Origin: JBNPEO01 sp050490315
Lineage (GTDB): Bacteria; Actinomycetota; Actinomycetes; Actinomycetales; Micrococcaceae
Assembly (NCBI RefSeq): GCF_050490315.1
Contig: NZ_JBNPEO010000009.1
Coordinates: 1 to 64,000, forward strand
Direction: 5' to 3'
Length of the DNA stretch: 64,000 nucleotides
Below, piece after piece: positions 35,033-42,755 of the stretch. Made by a program: the position numbers and the translations under genes. Position 1 is the stretch's first letter; each line of letters opens with the position of its first letter. Below the pieces are notes generated by a model that worked only from the letters and a program-made list of their open reading frames with translations, did not search any database and had not been told where the DNA came from.

Positions 35033-35524
35033 ATGAGCGAGCCAATCATCATCATGACCGAAGAAGTCCTCGGCGCCGAGGATCGAGCCAACATATCCGA
35101 ACTCCTAGACGGTACTGACGCTCCCCTGCATCTTCTGGTGCCGGCGGACACCGAACGCCACTTGCTTGTGGACTTCCTGGACCACCTCTCCCTCTTGGAA
35201 TTTGCTGAGGCCTTCCGCGAACTGAGCGCCAAGGCGCCCAACCCTGCTGAAGTGCACGCAAGTGCTCAAGGAATTCTGGACAGGTCCCTCACGGCACTTG
35301 CTGGTCTGGGCTCAGAGGTGAGCGGGGAAGTTTCGGACGGCGACCCGGTCGATGCTTTGGTGGCTAAAGTCCGCGAGCTTGGGGCCAGCCAGGCTGTGGT
35401 GATTACTCGCCCACACGCAGTTGCCGATACATTCCGGACTGACTGGGCCAACCGTGCCCAGCAAGCCTTGGGCCTACCCGTACTGCACCTCTACGCTGGC
35501 TCGGGATTTATTGGCGACTCCTAA
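35033..35524 (+). CDS. Conserved protein of unknown function, Rossmann-like
   Basis: A 163-residue protein that I do not recognise by name. Predicted alternating strands and helices (IIIMTEEVL, PLHLLVPADTERHLLV, AVVITRPHAV, LGLPVLHLYAGSGFIG) recall universal stress and other small Rossmann-like folds, but the ATP-binding glycine motif of UspA is not evident. No signal peptide or membrane segment. It lies 52 bp before msrB in the same direction and may share its transcript. Confidence 0.7.
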   Translation: MSEPIIIMTEEVLGAEDRANISELLDGTDAPLHLLVPADTERHLLVDFLDHLSLLEFAEAFRELSAKAPNPAEVHASAQGILDRSLTALAGLGSEVSGEVSDGDPVDALVAKVRELGASQAVVITRPHAVADTFRTDWANRAQQALGLPVLHLYAGSGFIGDS

Positions 35525-35575
35525 ACGTTGTAGGAGTGGGGACAAAGCATTAGATCTAGGCAGTGGAGGACCAAC

Positions 35576-36010
35576 ATGACTTCAGAAACCCAAGCAAGCA
35601 GCACCGGAGCTAACGCAAAAACAGAAGAACAGTGGCGCGAGGAACTCACCCCGGAGGAATACCAAGTTCTCCGTCAGGCTGGCACTGAACGTCCCTACAC
35701 CGGCGAGTACTGGGATTCTCACGATCAGGGCGAGTACGCATGCCGGGCGTGTGGTGCCACCCTCTTTACGAGCGCGGAAAAGTTTGATTCCCACTGTGGC
35801 TGGCCCTCGTTTTGGGCTCCGCTTGCCGAAGGTGCAGTGCGTTATATCCATGACCGGACTATGGGAATGGAAAGGATCGAAGTGCGCTGCGCCTCGTGTG
35901 ATTCGCACCTGGGCCATGTTTTTGAGGGCGAAGGCTACGAAACCCCCACAGACCAGCGCTTCTGCATCAACTCAATTTCCTTGCGCCTTGTGCCCTCCGG
36001 AGATGCCTGA
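35576..36010 (+). CDS. msrB: Peptide methionine (R)-S-oxide reductase
   Basis: MsrB reduces methionine-R-sulfoxide in proteins. The 144-residue protein shows the two zinc CxxC pairs (YACRACGATLF and VRCASCDSHLGHVF), CGWPSFWAPL, and the catalytic cysteine in RFCINSISLRL near residue 132. A 25-residue polar N-terminus precedes the domain. GTGGAGGACCAAC before the ATG is a good ribosome site. No msrA is adjacent. Confidence 0.96.
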   Translation: MTSETQASSTGANAKTEEQWREELTPEEYQVLRQAGTERPYTGEYWDSHDQGEYACRACGATLFTSAEKFDSHCGWPSFWAPLAEGAVRYIHDRTMGMERIEVRCASCDSHLGHVFEGEGYETPTDQRFCINSISLRLVPSGDA

Positions 36011-36132
36011 GCATAACTCTTTCTTTGGCTCAGTCCATTTTTCGATTAGTAAATCTTAGGTCTTGCTAGGCTCACAGCAGACCCGAGCATTACCAACATC
36101 GAGGACCGAGCACCAAGGAAAGCGAGCCAACC

Positions 36133-37521
36133 ATGACCGCAGCAGCACTGACCACCAACAACGGCATAACCGCCGACAATGAATACTGGTTGGCCATCAA
36201 GTCTGCGGCCATGGTGCTCCAAGGCATGCAAACCCAGAACGGTGCCATCGAGGACCCAGCTCATCATGCTCAAGCCGGTGCCGCCGTTGACATCCTGGTA
36301 ACTGCGGTGGCGGAACTCGCTCCCCATTTTGAGCACGACGCCGAATACCTGACTGCAGTTCAGGCCGACCTTAAGGCGTGGGCTAAGGGCGGATTTGCAG
36401 AACCCGATTTCCTGGATTCCCTTCTGGCATTCCAACCTCAGCTGCAGCGGACTAACGGACTGCAGCACCTTGTTCTGTTCCCGATGTACACCCAAAATGG
36501 CAGCACCAACCGCTGGGTAGAAGCTGTGCTGATTGAGGTCATTTGGCCCGACTTCATCAACGAACTCGAGTCCGGCGACTACTCCAACAAGTTGTTTGTT
36601 CCCATCAGCTTTATTGACTTCACCCCCGGCTACAACACCAACTCTGCTGTGTTGTTCCCCGAAACCGTTGCCGTCCGCGAGACGCCCTCCTTCACGTGGG
36701 GAGCCATCTTTGCCGATCGTGAAGCCGCTCGCTTCCGCCGAGTCCTAGAAGCAGCTGCAGAGACCACCCGCCTTGAGCTCCCTGCCGGTGCCGCGGAAAT
36801 GCTTGATGATCAGCAACTCACCCAAGAGACCTTTGTGATGTGGGACCTGATTCACGACCGCACCCACATGCGCGGCGATCTCCCCTTTGATCCTTTTATG
36901 ATCAAACAACGGATGCCGTTTTTCCTCTACTCCCTTGAAGAGCTCCGCTGTGACCTCACCGCCTTCCGCGAAGCTGTCCGGATCCAGAGCGACGAAGAAG
37001 CCTCAGAGCAAGCTCGCCGCCACGCTGAGCTTGTTCAATACGCCGTGATTTTTGACCGCATTTTCCGCTTTGCTATCACCGGTAGCCGAGTGCGCAACTA
37101 CGACGGCCTCGGTGGCCAGCTGCTTTTCGCTTGGATGCACCAACACCACGTTCTGCACTGGACGGACAGCCGCCTGAGCATCGATTGGGCCGAGGTCCCT
37201 GAAGTTGTTATTGCTCTAGGCGAAAGCATCGAAGAGTTGTATTGGCGCTCCATCGACCGGCCCAAAACCGCTCACTGGCTTGCCGCCTATGAACTCATCT
37301 CCAACACCTTGACGCCCAACCCTGCATCAACTTGGGCCAAGGGGCCCGAAGCCTTGCCACTGGACGGCCCGCCGCGCGGGCTCACTGACCAAGTTCTCGA
37401 CGACGAGTTCCCGCTCTCGATGTTCTACGAGGCGCTCGAAAAGAAAATGCACACCGTGATCGAATCAACCGCCGGCATCACCGGGGCCACGGCATTGCAC
37501 ACCAACACAACAACGGAGTGA
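36133..37521 (+). CDS. DUF6421 family protein
   Basis: A 462-residue soluble protein of a family restricted, as far as I know, to actinobacteria and without known activity. Noticeable features are NTNSAVLFPETVAVRETP near residue 175, a histidine-rich segment DLIHDRTHMRGDLPFDPFM near residues 236-254 with an HxxxH arrangement that could bind metal, and WMHQHHVLHW near residue 335. No membrane helices. It is followed within 10 bp by an SDR gene and then a threonine-aldolase-like gene on the same strand. AAGGAAAGCGAGCCAACC precedes the ATG. Confidence 0.82.
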   Translation: MTAAALTTNNGITADNEYWLAIKSAAMVLQGMQTQNGAIEDPAHHAQAGAAVDILVTAVAELAPHFEHDAEYLTAVQADLKAWAKGGFAEPDFLDSLLAFQPQLQRTNGLQHLVLFPMYTQNGSTNRWVEAVLIEVIWPDFINELESGDYSNKLFVPISFIDFTPGYNTNSAVLFPETVAVRETPSFTWGAIFADREAARFRRVLEAAAETTRLELPAGAAEMLDDQQLTQETFVMWDLIHDRTHMRGDLPFDPFMIKQRMPFFLYSLEELRCDLTAFREAVRIQSDEEASEQARRHAELVQYAVIFDRIFRFAITGSRVRNYDGLGGQLLFAWMHQHHVLHWTDSRLSIDWAEVPEVVIALGESIEELYWRSIDRPKTAHWLAAYELISNTLTPNPASTWAKGPEALPLDGPPRGLTDQVLDDEFPLSMFYEALEKKMHTVIESTAGITGATALHTNTTTE

Positions 37522-37526
37522 TGGTT

Positions 37527-38267
37527 ATGAGCCCGGCTACAAAGCGAACAATTGTTGTTGCTGGAGGCAGCTCCGCCTCCGGCATCAACACCGCCGCGGC
37601 CTTTAGCCAGGCTGGCTTTAAGGTCTACACAGTTGGCTCCAACAGAGACCGCATTGCTGCGGCTGCCAGTCAGGCAGGCGCTGAGGTAGTTGCAAAAACA
37701 TGCGACCTCAGCGACTTCGCAGCCGTGCAAAAACTCGGCGCCGAAATTTTGGCTGAGGCTGGGCGCATTGATGGGCTGATGCACCTGGTTGGCGGCTGGC
37801 GCGGCGGCAAAACACTTGCTGAGCAAAGCGATGAAGACTGGGACTTTTTACACCGGCAATGCGTGGGCACTTTGCGCAACACCAGCAGAGCCTTTTATTC
37901 AGCCTTGGTGGACACTGGTGGACGCTTTGCCATCATCAGTTCCACAGCCCTTGAGACACCAACGGCCGGCGGCGCCAACTACAACGCCGCAAAAGCTGCC
38001 GCAGAGGTGTGGACTCAGGGTGTTGCCCAAGGTTTCGGCCAAGAAGCCGGAGGCCAAGACCATGGGCAAGCCGCCGCAACGATTTTCCGAGTCAAGGCCC
38101 TACTGGACAATGACATGATCGCCGCACATCCAGAACGCAAATTCCCGGGTTTCACCCACGTCTCCCAAGTAGCCCAATCCGCCGTCGGACTTTTTGATCA
38201 GGCTGCCGAGGACGTCAACGGCCGCACCATAACCCTTCCCGCACACACTGACCTTTCCCCGCACTAA
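37527..38267 (+). CDS. Short-chain dehydrogenase/reductase
   Basis: A 246-residue SDR with the cofactor loop AGGSSASGINTAAAF near the N-terminus, an AEAGRIDGLMHLVGGW strand, serine pair IISSTALE and the catalytic YNAAK (residues near 153-157). The second half shows ARAL-type C-terminal core. Start at ATG 37527 gives 9-base spacing from GGAG; the frame also has GTG 37518 and ATG 37521, which overlap the upstream stop. The cofactor loop lacks the usual acidic residue that selects NADH, so NADPH is possible. Part of the DUF6421 trio. Confidence 0.88.
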   Translation: MSPATKRTIVVAGGSSASGINTAAAFSQAGFKVYTVGSNRDRIAAAASQAGAEVVAKTCDLSDFAAVQKLGAEILAEAGRIDGLMHLVGGWRGGKTLAEQSDEDWDFLHRQCVGTLRNTSRAFYSALVDTGGRFAIISSTALETPTAGGANYNAAKAAAEVWTQGVAQGFGQEAGGQDHGQAAATIFRVKALLDNDMIAAHPERKFPGFTHVSQVAQSAVGLFDQAAEDVNGRTITLPAHTDLSPH

Positions 38268-38276
38268 GCTGAAAGC

Positions 38277-39368
38277 GTGAACGATTCTGTGACTGATACC
38301 GCTTTATCCCCTGCTGCAACACGCTTGCACAACCCGAATTCCCGGGGTTTCGCCTCAGACAATTACTCCGGCGTACACCCGGAAGTCTTGGCTGCTCTTG
38401 CTGCAGCCAATGATGGGCACCAAGTGGCGTACGGCGAAGACGTGTACACCCAACGCCTCCTAGAAGTGATGGAAGGCTTGTTCGGCGCTGGCATCGAGAT
38501 TTTTCCAGTCTTTAACGGCACCGGCGCAAACGTCCTGAGTTTGCAGTCGCTCTTGCCACGCTGGGGTGCTGTGGTGTGCGCCAGCACCGCCCACATCAAC
38601 ATGGACGAGAACGGTGCGCCGGAGCGCATTGGTGGAATGAAGCTGCTGCAAGTTCCCACCAGTGACGGCAAATTGACACCGGAATTGATCGACCGCGAAG
38701 CGTGGGGCTTTGGCGACGAACACCGTGCCCAGCCGCTGGCAGTATCCATCACCCAGACCACCGAGCTCGGCACGTGCTACACAGCAGAAGAAGTGAAAGC
38801 CATTGCTGATCATGTCCATTCCAAGGGGATGAAATTGCATATGGATGGCGCCCGCTTAGCGAACGCTGCAGCTCATCTTGGAATCCCAGTGCGGGAGTTT
38901 ACCCGCGATGCTGGCGTGGACATTTTGTCCTTCGGCGGCACCAAAAACGGGCTGGTCTTTGGCGAAGTGATTGTTGTGATGAATCCTGAAGCCGCCCCGG
39001 GACTGACGTACCTCCGCAAAATGAACATGCAGCTTGGTTCAAAGATGCGTTTTATGTCAGCACAATTTATTGCCCTGCTAGAAAATGATCTCTGGTTACG
39101 TTCAGCAGGACACGCCAATGCCATGGCCACCCGACTTCGTAGCGCCGTGGAGAGCATCCCCGGCATCGCTGTTACCCAGAGCACCGAGTCGAACGGCGTT
39201 TTTGCCATCTTGCCCGCCGCAGCGGCCAACAAAGTACGCGAACAGTTCCGCTTTTACGATTGGGACGAGGCCCGCTCAGAGGTCCGTTGGATGTGCTCAT
39301 TCGACACCACCGAGGCGGACGTTGATGCCTTCGCAGCAGCACTGCGACAAGAGCTCATCGCCGAATAG
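38277..39368 (+). CDS. Threonine aldolase / beta-eliminating lyase family enzyme
   Basis: A 363-residue fold-type I PLP enzyme. FASDNYSGVHPEVLAAL and GTGANVLSLQSLL open the domain, HMDGARLANAAAHLGIP carries the aspartate that holds the pyridine nitrogen, and SFGGTKNGLVFGEVIVV holds the PLP lysine (about residue 225). These fit low-specificity L-threonine aldolases. The GTG start lies 9 bp after the SDR stop. The combination with an SDR suggests retro-aldol cleavage of a beta-hydroxy amino acid or its reverse followed by carbonyl reduction, which is inference only. Confidence 0.9.
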   Translation: MNDSVTDTALSPAATRLHNPNSRGFASDNYSGVHPEVLAALAAANDGHQVAYGEDVYTQRLLEVMEGLFGAGIEIFPVFNGTGANVLSLQSLLPRWGAVVCASTAHINMDENGAPERIGGMKLLQVPTSDGKLTPELIDREAWGFGDEHRAQPLAVSITQTTELGTCYTAEEVKAIADHVHSKGMKLHMDGARLANAAAHLGIPVREFTRDAGVDILSFGGTKNGLVFGEVIVVMNPEAAPGLTYLRKMNMQLGSKMRFMSAQFIALLENDLWLRSAGHANAMATRLRSAVESIPGIAVTQSTESNGVFAILPAAAANKVREQFRFYDWDEARSEVRWMCSFDTTEADVDAFAAALRQELIAE

Positions 39369-39438
39369 TCAGTAGTGTCACCGGTGCTGTGCGGCGTGCC
39401 TCGCGCTCCGTATGGCACCGGGGGCATATTCTGCTGTG

Positions 39439-40071
39439 GTGAGCGCCATAGCACAACTGCCCTCAGAATTCCTGAGCGCCCTGGGATCCTTGCGAAAAGC
39501 CCAGTGCCGTCCTGAATTGCGCCTTGACGAGATTCCGGCACCGGCACGCCTAGCCCCCTACGCGGTAGCAATGGGTGCCGAAGTAAGCGGCGAGGCCTTT
39601 CCTGCCGGAGTCACACCCTTGCACGGCCCGGCCGCACTGGCCGCGAGCGACGAAGACGCGCCCGAGCTCGCAACCGGGCGATTTATCCTGCTCCACGATC
39701 CCCATGGGTCAACCGTATGGGGTGGGCAGTTCCGGATCGTCACCTACATCCGTGCCCAGCTTGAAGCAGACATGGGCAATGACGAGATGCTCAGTTCAGT
39801 AGCCTGGACTTGGCTTCTAGACGCCCTTGCCGCCCACAACGCAGACTTCCATGCAGCCGGCGGCACTGCGACAAGGATTCTCTCAGAAAGCTTTGGAAGT
39901 TTAGCCGAGCGCCCTGCCGCCATTGATATTGAGCTGCGCGCGTCATGGACACCCGGCAGTGCTGACATTCAAGCTCACCTCGAAGCCTGGTCAGAAATGG
40001 TCTGCACTTTCGCAGGCCTTCCCCCTCTCCCGGAAGGAGTCGCGGCCTTGCCGCACCGGCGTCGCAACTGA
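39439..40071 (+). CDS. DUF3000 protein
   Basis: A 210-residue actinobacterial protein of unknown role. It has LRLDEIPAPARLAPYAVAMGAEV, LHDPHGSTVWGGQFRIVTYIRA and MLSSVAWTWLLDAL, all typical of DUF3000, and no membrane segments. The start is probably GTG at 39439 (or the adjacent GTG 39436), which agrees with the family N-terminus; an ATG at 39412 exists. The gene always seems to stand next to the RNase D-like HRDC gene in actinobacteria, as here (22-bp gap), suggesting a shared transcript. Confidence 0.85.
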   Translation: MSAIAQLPSEFLSALGSLRKAQCRPELRLDEIPAPARLAPYAVAMGAEVSGEAFPAGVTPLHGPAALAASDEDAPELATGRFILLHDPHGSTVWGGQFRIVTYIRAQLEADMGNDEMLSSVAWTWLLDALAAHNADFHAAGGTATRILSESFGSLAERPAAIDIELRASWTPGSADIQAHLEAWSEMVCTFAGLPPLPEGVAALPHRRRN

Positions 40072-40093
40072 AGTCGCTAAACTTAGTGCCACC

Positions 40094-41395
40094 ATGACCC
40101 CAAAGAATCTGGACATTACCGCGGCCGGCGCTCCGACCGCTGAATCCGAAACCACCATCAGTGTGGAAGGTTTCGACGGTGGAGTCCCCGCCGTCGTCGA
40201 ACTTGATACACCACGCGAAGGCGTACCCTCAGTGGTGGCCACCCCTGAAGCCCTGGAACGTTGCGCAGCGGCGCTTGCTGCGGGCACCGGACCAGCCGGT
40301 GTTGACGCCGAACGGGCAAGCGGTTTTCGCTACGGACAACGTGCCTTTTTGGTGCAAATCCGCCGCGAAGGAGCCGGTACGTGGTTGATTGACCCAGAAC
40401 CGTTTGATGATCTGAAAATCATCGATGATGCACTCGCAGGCACCGAATGGATTCTGCACGCAGCTAGCCAAGACCTACCGTGTTTGTCCGAACTAGGCAT
40501 GTGGCCGTCACGGTTGTTTGACACCGAGTTGGCAGCTCGCATTGCTGGCCTGCCGCGAGTGGGGTTGGCCGCTGTGATTGAACAACTGCTTGGTTTCTCG
40601 CTCGCGAAGGAACACTCCGCTGCCGACTGGTCCACTCGCCCCTTGCCGGATCCGTGGTTGAAGTATGCGGCACTTGACGTTGAAGTTCTCAGTGAATTGC
40701 GCGACGAGTTGGTTGAGCTTTTGGAGCGCGACGGGAAACTCGGCTACGCCCTGGAGGAATTCCAGGCGATTCTTGATGCCGGGATCCCAGCCCCCAAGCC
40801 GGAACAGTGGCGCAGGACCTCGGGTTTGCACCAGATTCGAGACCGAACCCAACTCGCAGCGGTCCACGAGTTGTGGATGGAGCGAGACCAACTGGCACGG
40901 AAGCGAGACGTTGCCCCCGGCCGGCTTATCCCCGACGCAGCCCTTGTGGCTGCTGCGAAGGCCATGCCAACCACTGTTCCGCAGCTCCTGAGCACCAAGG
41001 GCTTCCACGGTAGGGCTGCCCAAAGGGAAGCGCCACGCTGGTTGCGCTGCATTCAAGCTGCACGGTCACTCGAAGAGCTGCCGCCGCTTCACGTACCAAC
41101 CAATGCTCCGCCGCCGCCACGCGTTTGGGCAGATCGGGACCCCGTAGCCGCAGCACGCTTGACGACAGCGCGGGCGGCTCTCCAAGAGCTCTCCATTGAA
41201 CTCAATATGCCCATAGAAAACTTGCTAACCCCTGATACGTTACGACGCTTGGCGTGGTGGCCACCGATAGAGATCACCGCCGAGTCCATCAAGGCACAAA
41301 TGGCCGAATTAGGGGCCAGAGCTTGGCAGATCTCGTTGACCGCTGAACCGATTCTGAACGCTTTCCTCAACCCGGATCCACTGCAAGAAAAGTAG
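40094..41395 (+). CDS. RNase D-like 3'-5' exonuclease with HRDC domain
   Basis: The 433-residue protein has a DEDD exonuclease core (about residues 55-220) with VDAERASGFRYGQRAFLVQI, LHAASQDLPCLSEL, LFDTELAARIAGL and YAALDVEVLSEL, giving the four acidic ligands. An HRDC domain follows near residues 245-320 (RDQLARKRDVAPGRLIPDAAL), then a C-terminal helical domain. This is the actinobacterial counterpart of RNase D involved in stable RNA maturation. ATG at 40094 matches the family start; longer readings overlap the DUF3000 gene. TAAACT at 40076-40081 could be a -10 box for a nearly leaderless transcript. Confidence 0.92.
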   Translation: MTPKNLDITAAGAPTAESETTISVEGFDGGVPAVVELDTPREGVPSVVATPEALERCAAALAAGTGPAGVDAERASGFRYGQRAFLVQIRREGAGTWLIDPEPFDDLKIIDDALAGTEWILHAASQDLPCLSELGMWPSRLFDTELAARIAGLPRVGLAAVIEQLLGFSLAKEHSAADWSTRPLPDPWLKYAALDVEVLSELRDELVELLERDGKLGYALEEFQAILDAGIPAPKPEQWRRTSGLHQIRDRTQLAAVHELWMERDQLARKRDVAPGRLIPDAALVAAAKAMPTTVPQLLSTKGFHGRAAQREAPRWLRCIQAARSLEELPPLHVPTNAPPPPRVWADRDPVAAARLTTARAALQELSIELNMPIENLLTPDTLRRLAWWPPIEITAESIKAQMAELGARAWQISLTAEPILNAFLNPDPLQEK

Positions 41396-41410
41396 CATTC
41401 GCGCGCCGTG

Positions 41411-41439
41411 TTGCAGGCTAAGTTACTCGCAAGTAACAT
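41411..41439 (+). promoter_or_regulatory. fadAB promoter with embedded operator
   Basis: TTGCAG (41411-41416) and TAACAT (41434-41439) stand 17 bp apart. Between and across them lies the inverted repeat GTTACTCGCAAGTAAC (41422-41437), with 6-bp perfect arms and a 4-bp centre. A protein bound there would block RNA polymerase. The size fits a TetR-type repressor, the class that commonly controls beta-oxidation genes in actinobacteria, but no regulator is encoded next to it. Confidence 0.6.
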
Positions 41440-41498
41440 TGCAGATATTGTTGCCGGATCAAAGTATCCGGAGCCACTATCTCAACGAGGAGTAGCAC

Positions 41499-42755
41499 GT
41501 GAGCCAAGAATCAGGGATCCGGCGCAACCGGGCTGTTCGAGACGTTGTTTTTGTTGACGGTGTCCGCACGCCTTTTGGTAAAGCAGGCGAGAAAGGCATC
41601 TACGCAGGTACACGCGCAGATGATTTGGTGGTGAAGTGCATTCGGGAACTGATCCGCCGCAATCCTTCACTCCCACCTGAGCGAATCGACGAAGTTGCCA
41701 TCGCTGCCACCACGCAGACCGGCGATCAGGGGCTCACCATTGGCCGCACCGCCGCTCTTTTGGCCGGGCTCCCCCGCACCGTCCCCGGGTTCGCCATCGA
41801 CCGTATGTGTGCTGGTGCGATGACTGCAGTTACCACCACCGCATCCGGCATCGGCTTTGGTGCCTACGATGTAGTGATTGCTGGCGGCGTGGAACACATG
41901 GGAAACCACCCCATGGGTGCCGGCGCAGACCCCAACCCCCGCTTCGCCGCGGAGCGTTTGGTTGACCCAGCTGCTCTGAACATGGGCAACACGGCAGAGA
42001 ACCTTCACGACCGATTCCCGGCCATCACCAAAGAGCGCACCGACGCCTATGCCGTTCAGTCCCAGAACAAGCTCGCTGCAGCCTACGAAGCCGGCAACAT
42101 CCAGCCCGATCTGGTCCCCGTTGCCACCATCAAACCGGGTCAAGGCTGGACGCTCAACTCCGTGGACGAGCCGCCCCGGCCAGGAACCACCACTGAAGAT
42201 TTGGCTGGACTGCGCACCCCATTCCGGGCTCACGGCCGCGTCACGGCTGGTAACGCAGCAGGTTTGAACGACGGTGCAACTGCCGCAATCCTGGCCTCCT
42301 CCGACGCTGCAGAAGAGCTCGGTTTGAACGTCAAAATGCGTTTGGTGAGCTACGCCTTCGCGGGCGTTGAACCAGAGGTGATGGGCATTGGACCCGTCCC
42401 GGCCACGGAGAAGGCACTGAAAAATGCTGGCCTTTCCATCGATGACATTGGGCTTTTTGAAATCAATGAAGCCTTCGCCGTACAAGTCCTCAGCTTCTTG
42501 GACCACTTTGGGATTTCCGACGACGACCCGCGCGTCAACCGTTACGGTGGCGCAATCGCTGTTGGTCACCCGCTGGCCTCGTCCGGTGTGCGGTTAATGA
42601 ACCAGCTGGCACGCCAATTTGAGGCTGATCCTTCCGTTCGTTACGGCATCACCACGATGTGCATCGGGCTTGGTATGGGCGCGACTGTCATCTGGGAAAA
42701 CCCGCACCACGCTGACTACAACACCGATTCAATTGCCGCAGGAGCCGCAGCATGA
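41499..42755 (+). CDS. fadA: Acetyl-CoA acyltransferase (3-ketoacyl-CoA thiolase)
   Basis: FadA carries out the thiolytic cleavage step of fatty-acid beta-oxidation. The 418-residue protein has the nucleophilic cysteine in DRMCAGAMTAVTT near residue 103, FEINEAFAVQVL, the catalytic histidine in GGAIAVGHPLASSG, and the second cysteine in TMCIGLGMGA. GTG at 41499 has GAGGAGTAGCAC before it. It overlaps the next gene by 4 bases, forming the alpha/beta pair of the trifunctional enzyme. Confidence 0.96.
   Translation: MSQESGIRRNRAVRDVVFVDGVRTPFGKAGEKGIYAGTRADDLVVKCIRELIRRNPSLPPERIDEVAIAATTQTGDQGLTIGRTAALLAGLPRTVPGFAIDRMCAGAMTAVTTTASGIGFGAYDVVIAGGVEHMGNHPMGAGADPNPRFAAERLVDPAALNMGNTAENLHDRFPAITKERTDAYAVQSQNKLAAAYEAGNIQPDLVPVATIKPGQGWTLNSVDEPPRPGTTTEDLAGLRTPFRAHGRVTAGNAAGLNDGATAAILASSDAAEELGLNVKMRLVSYAFAGVEPEVMGIGPVPATEKALKNAGLSIDDIGLFEINEAFAVQVLSFLDHFGISDDDPRVNRYGGAIAVGHPLASSGVRLMNQLARQFEADPSVRYGITTMCIGLGMGATVIWENPHHADYNTDSIAAGAAA

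Noticed and set aside
41667..42569. 300-codon minus-strand open frame
   Set aside because: Antisense to fadA, whose thiolase motifs are complete.
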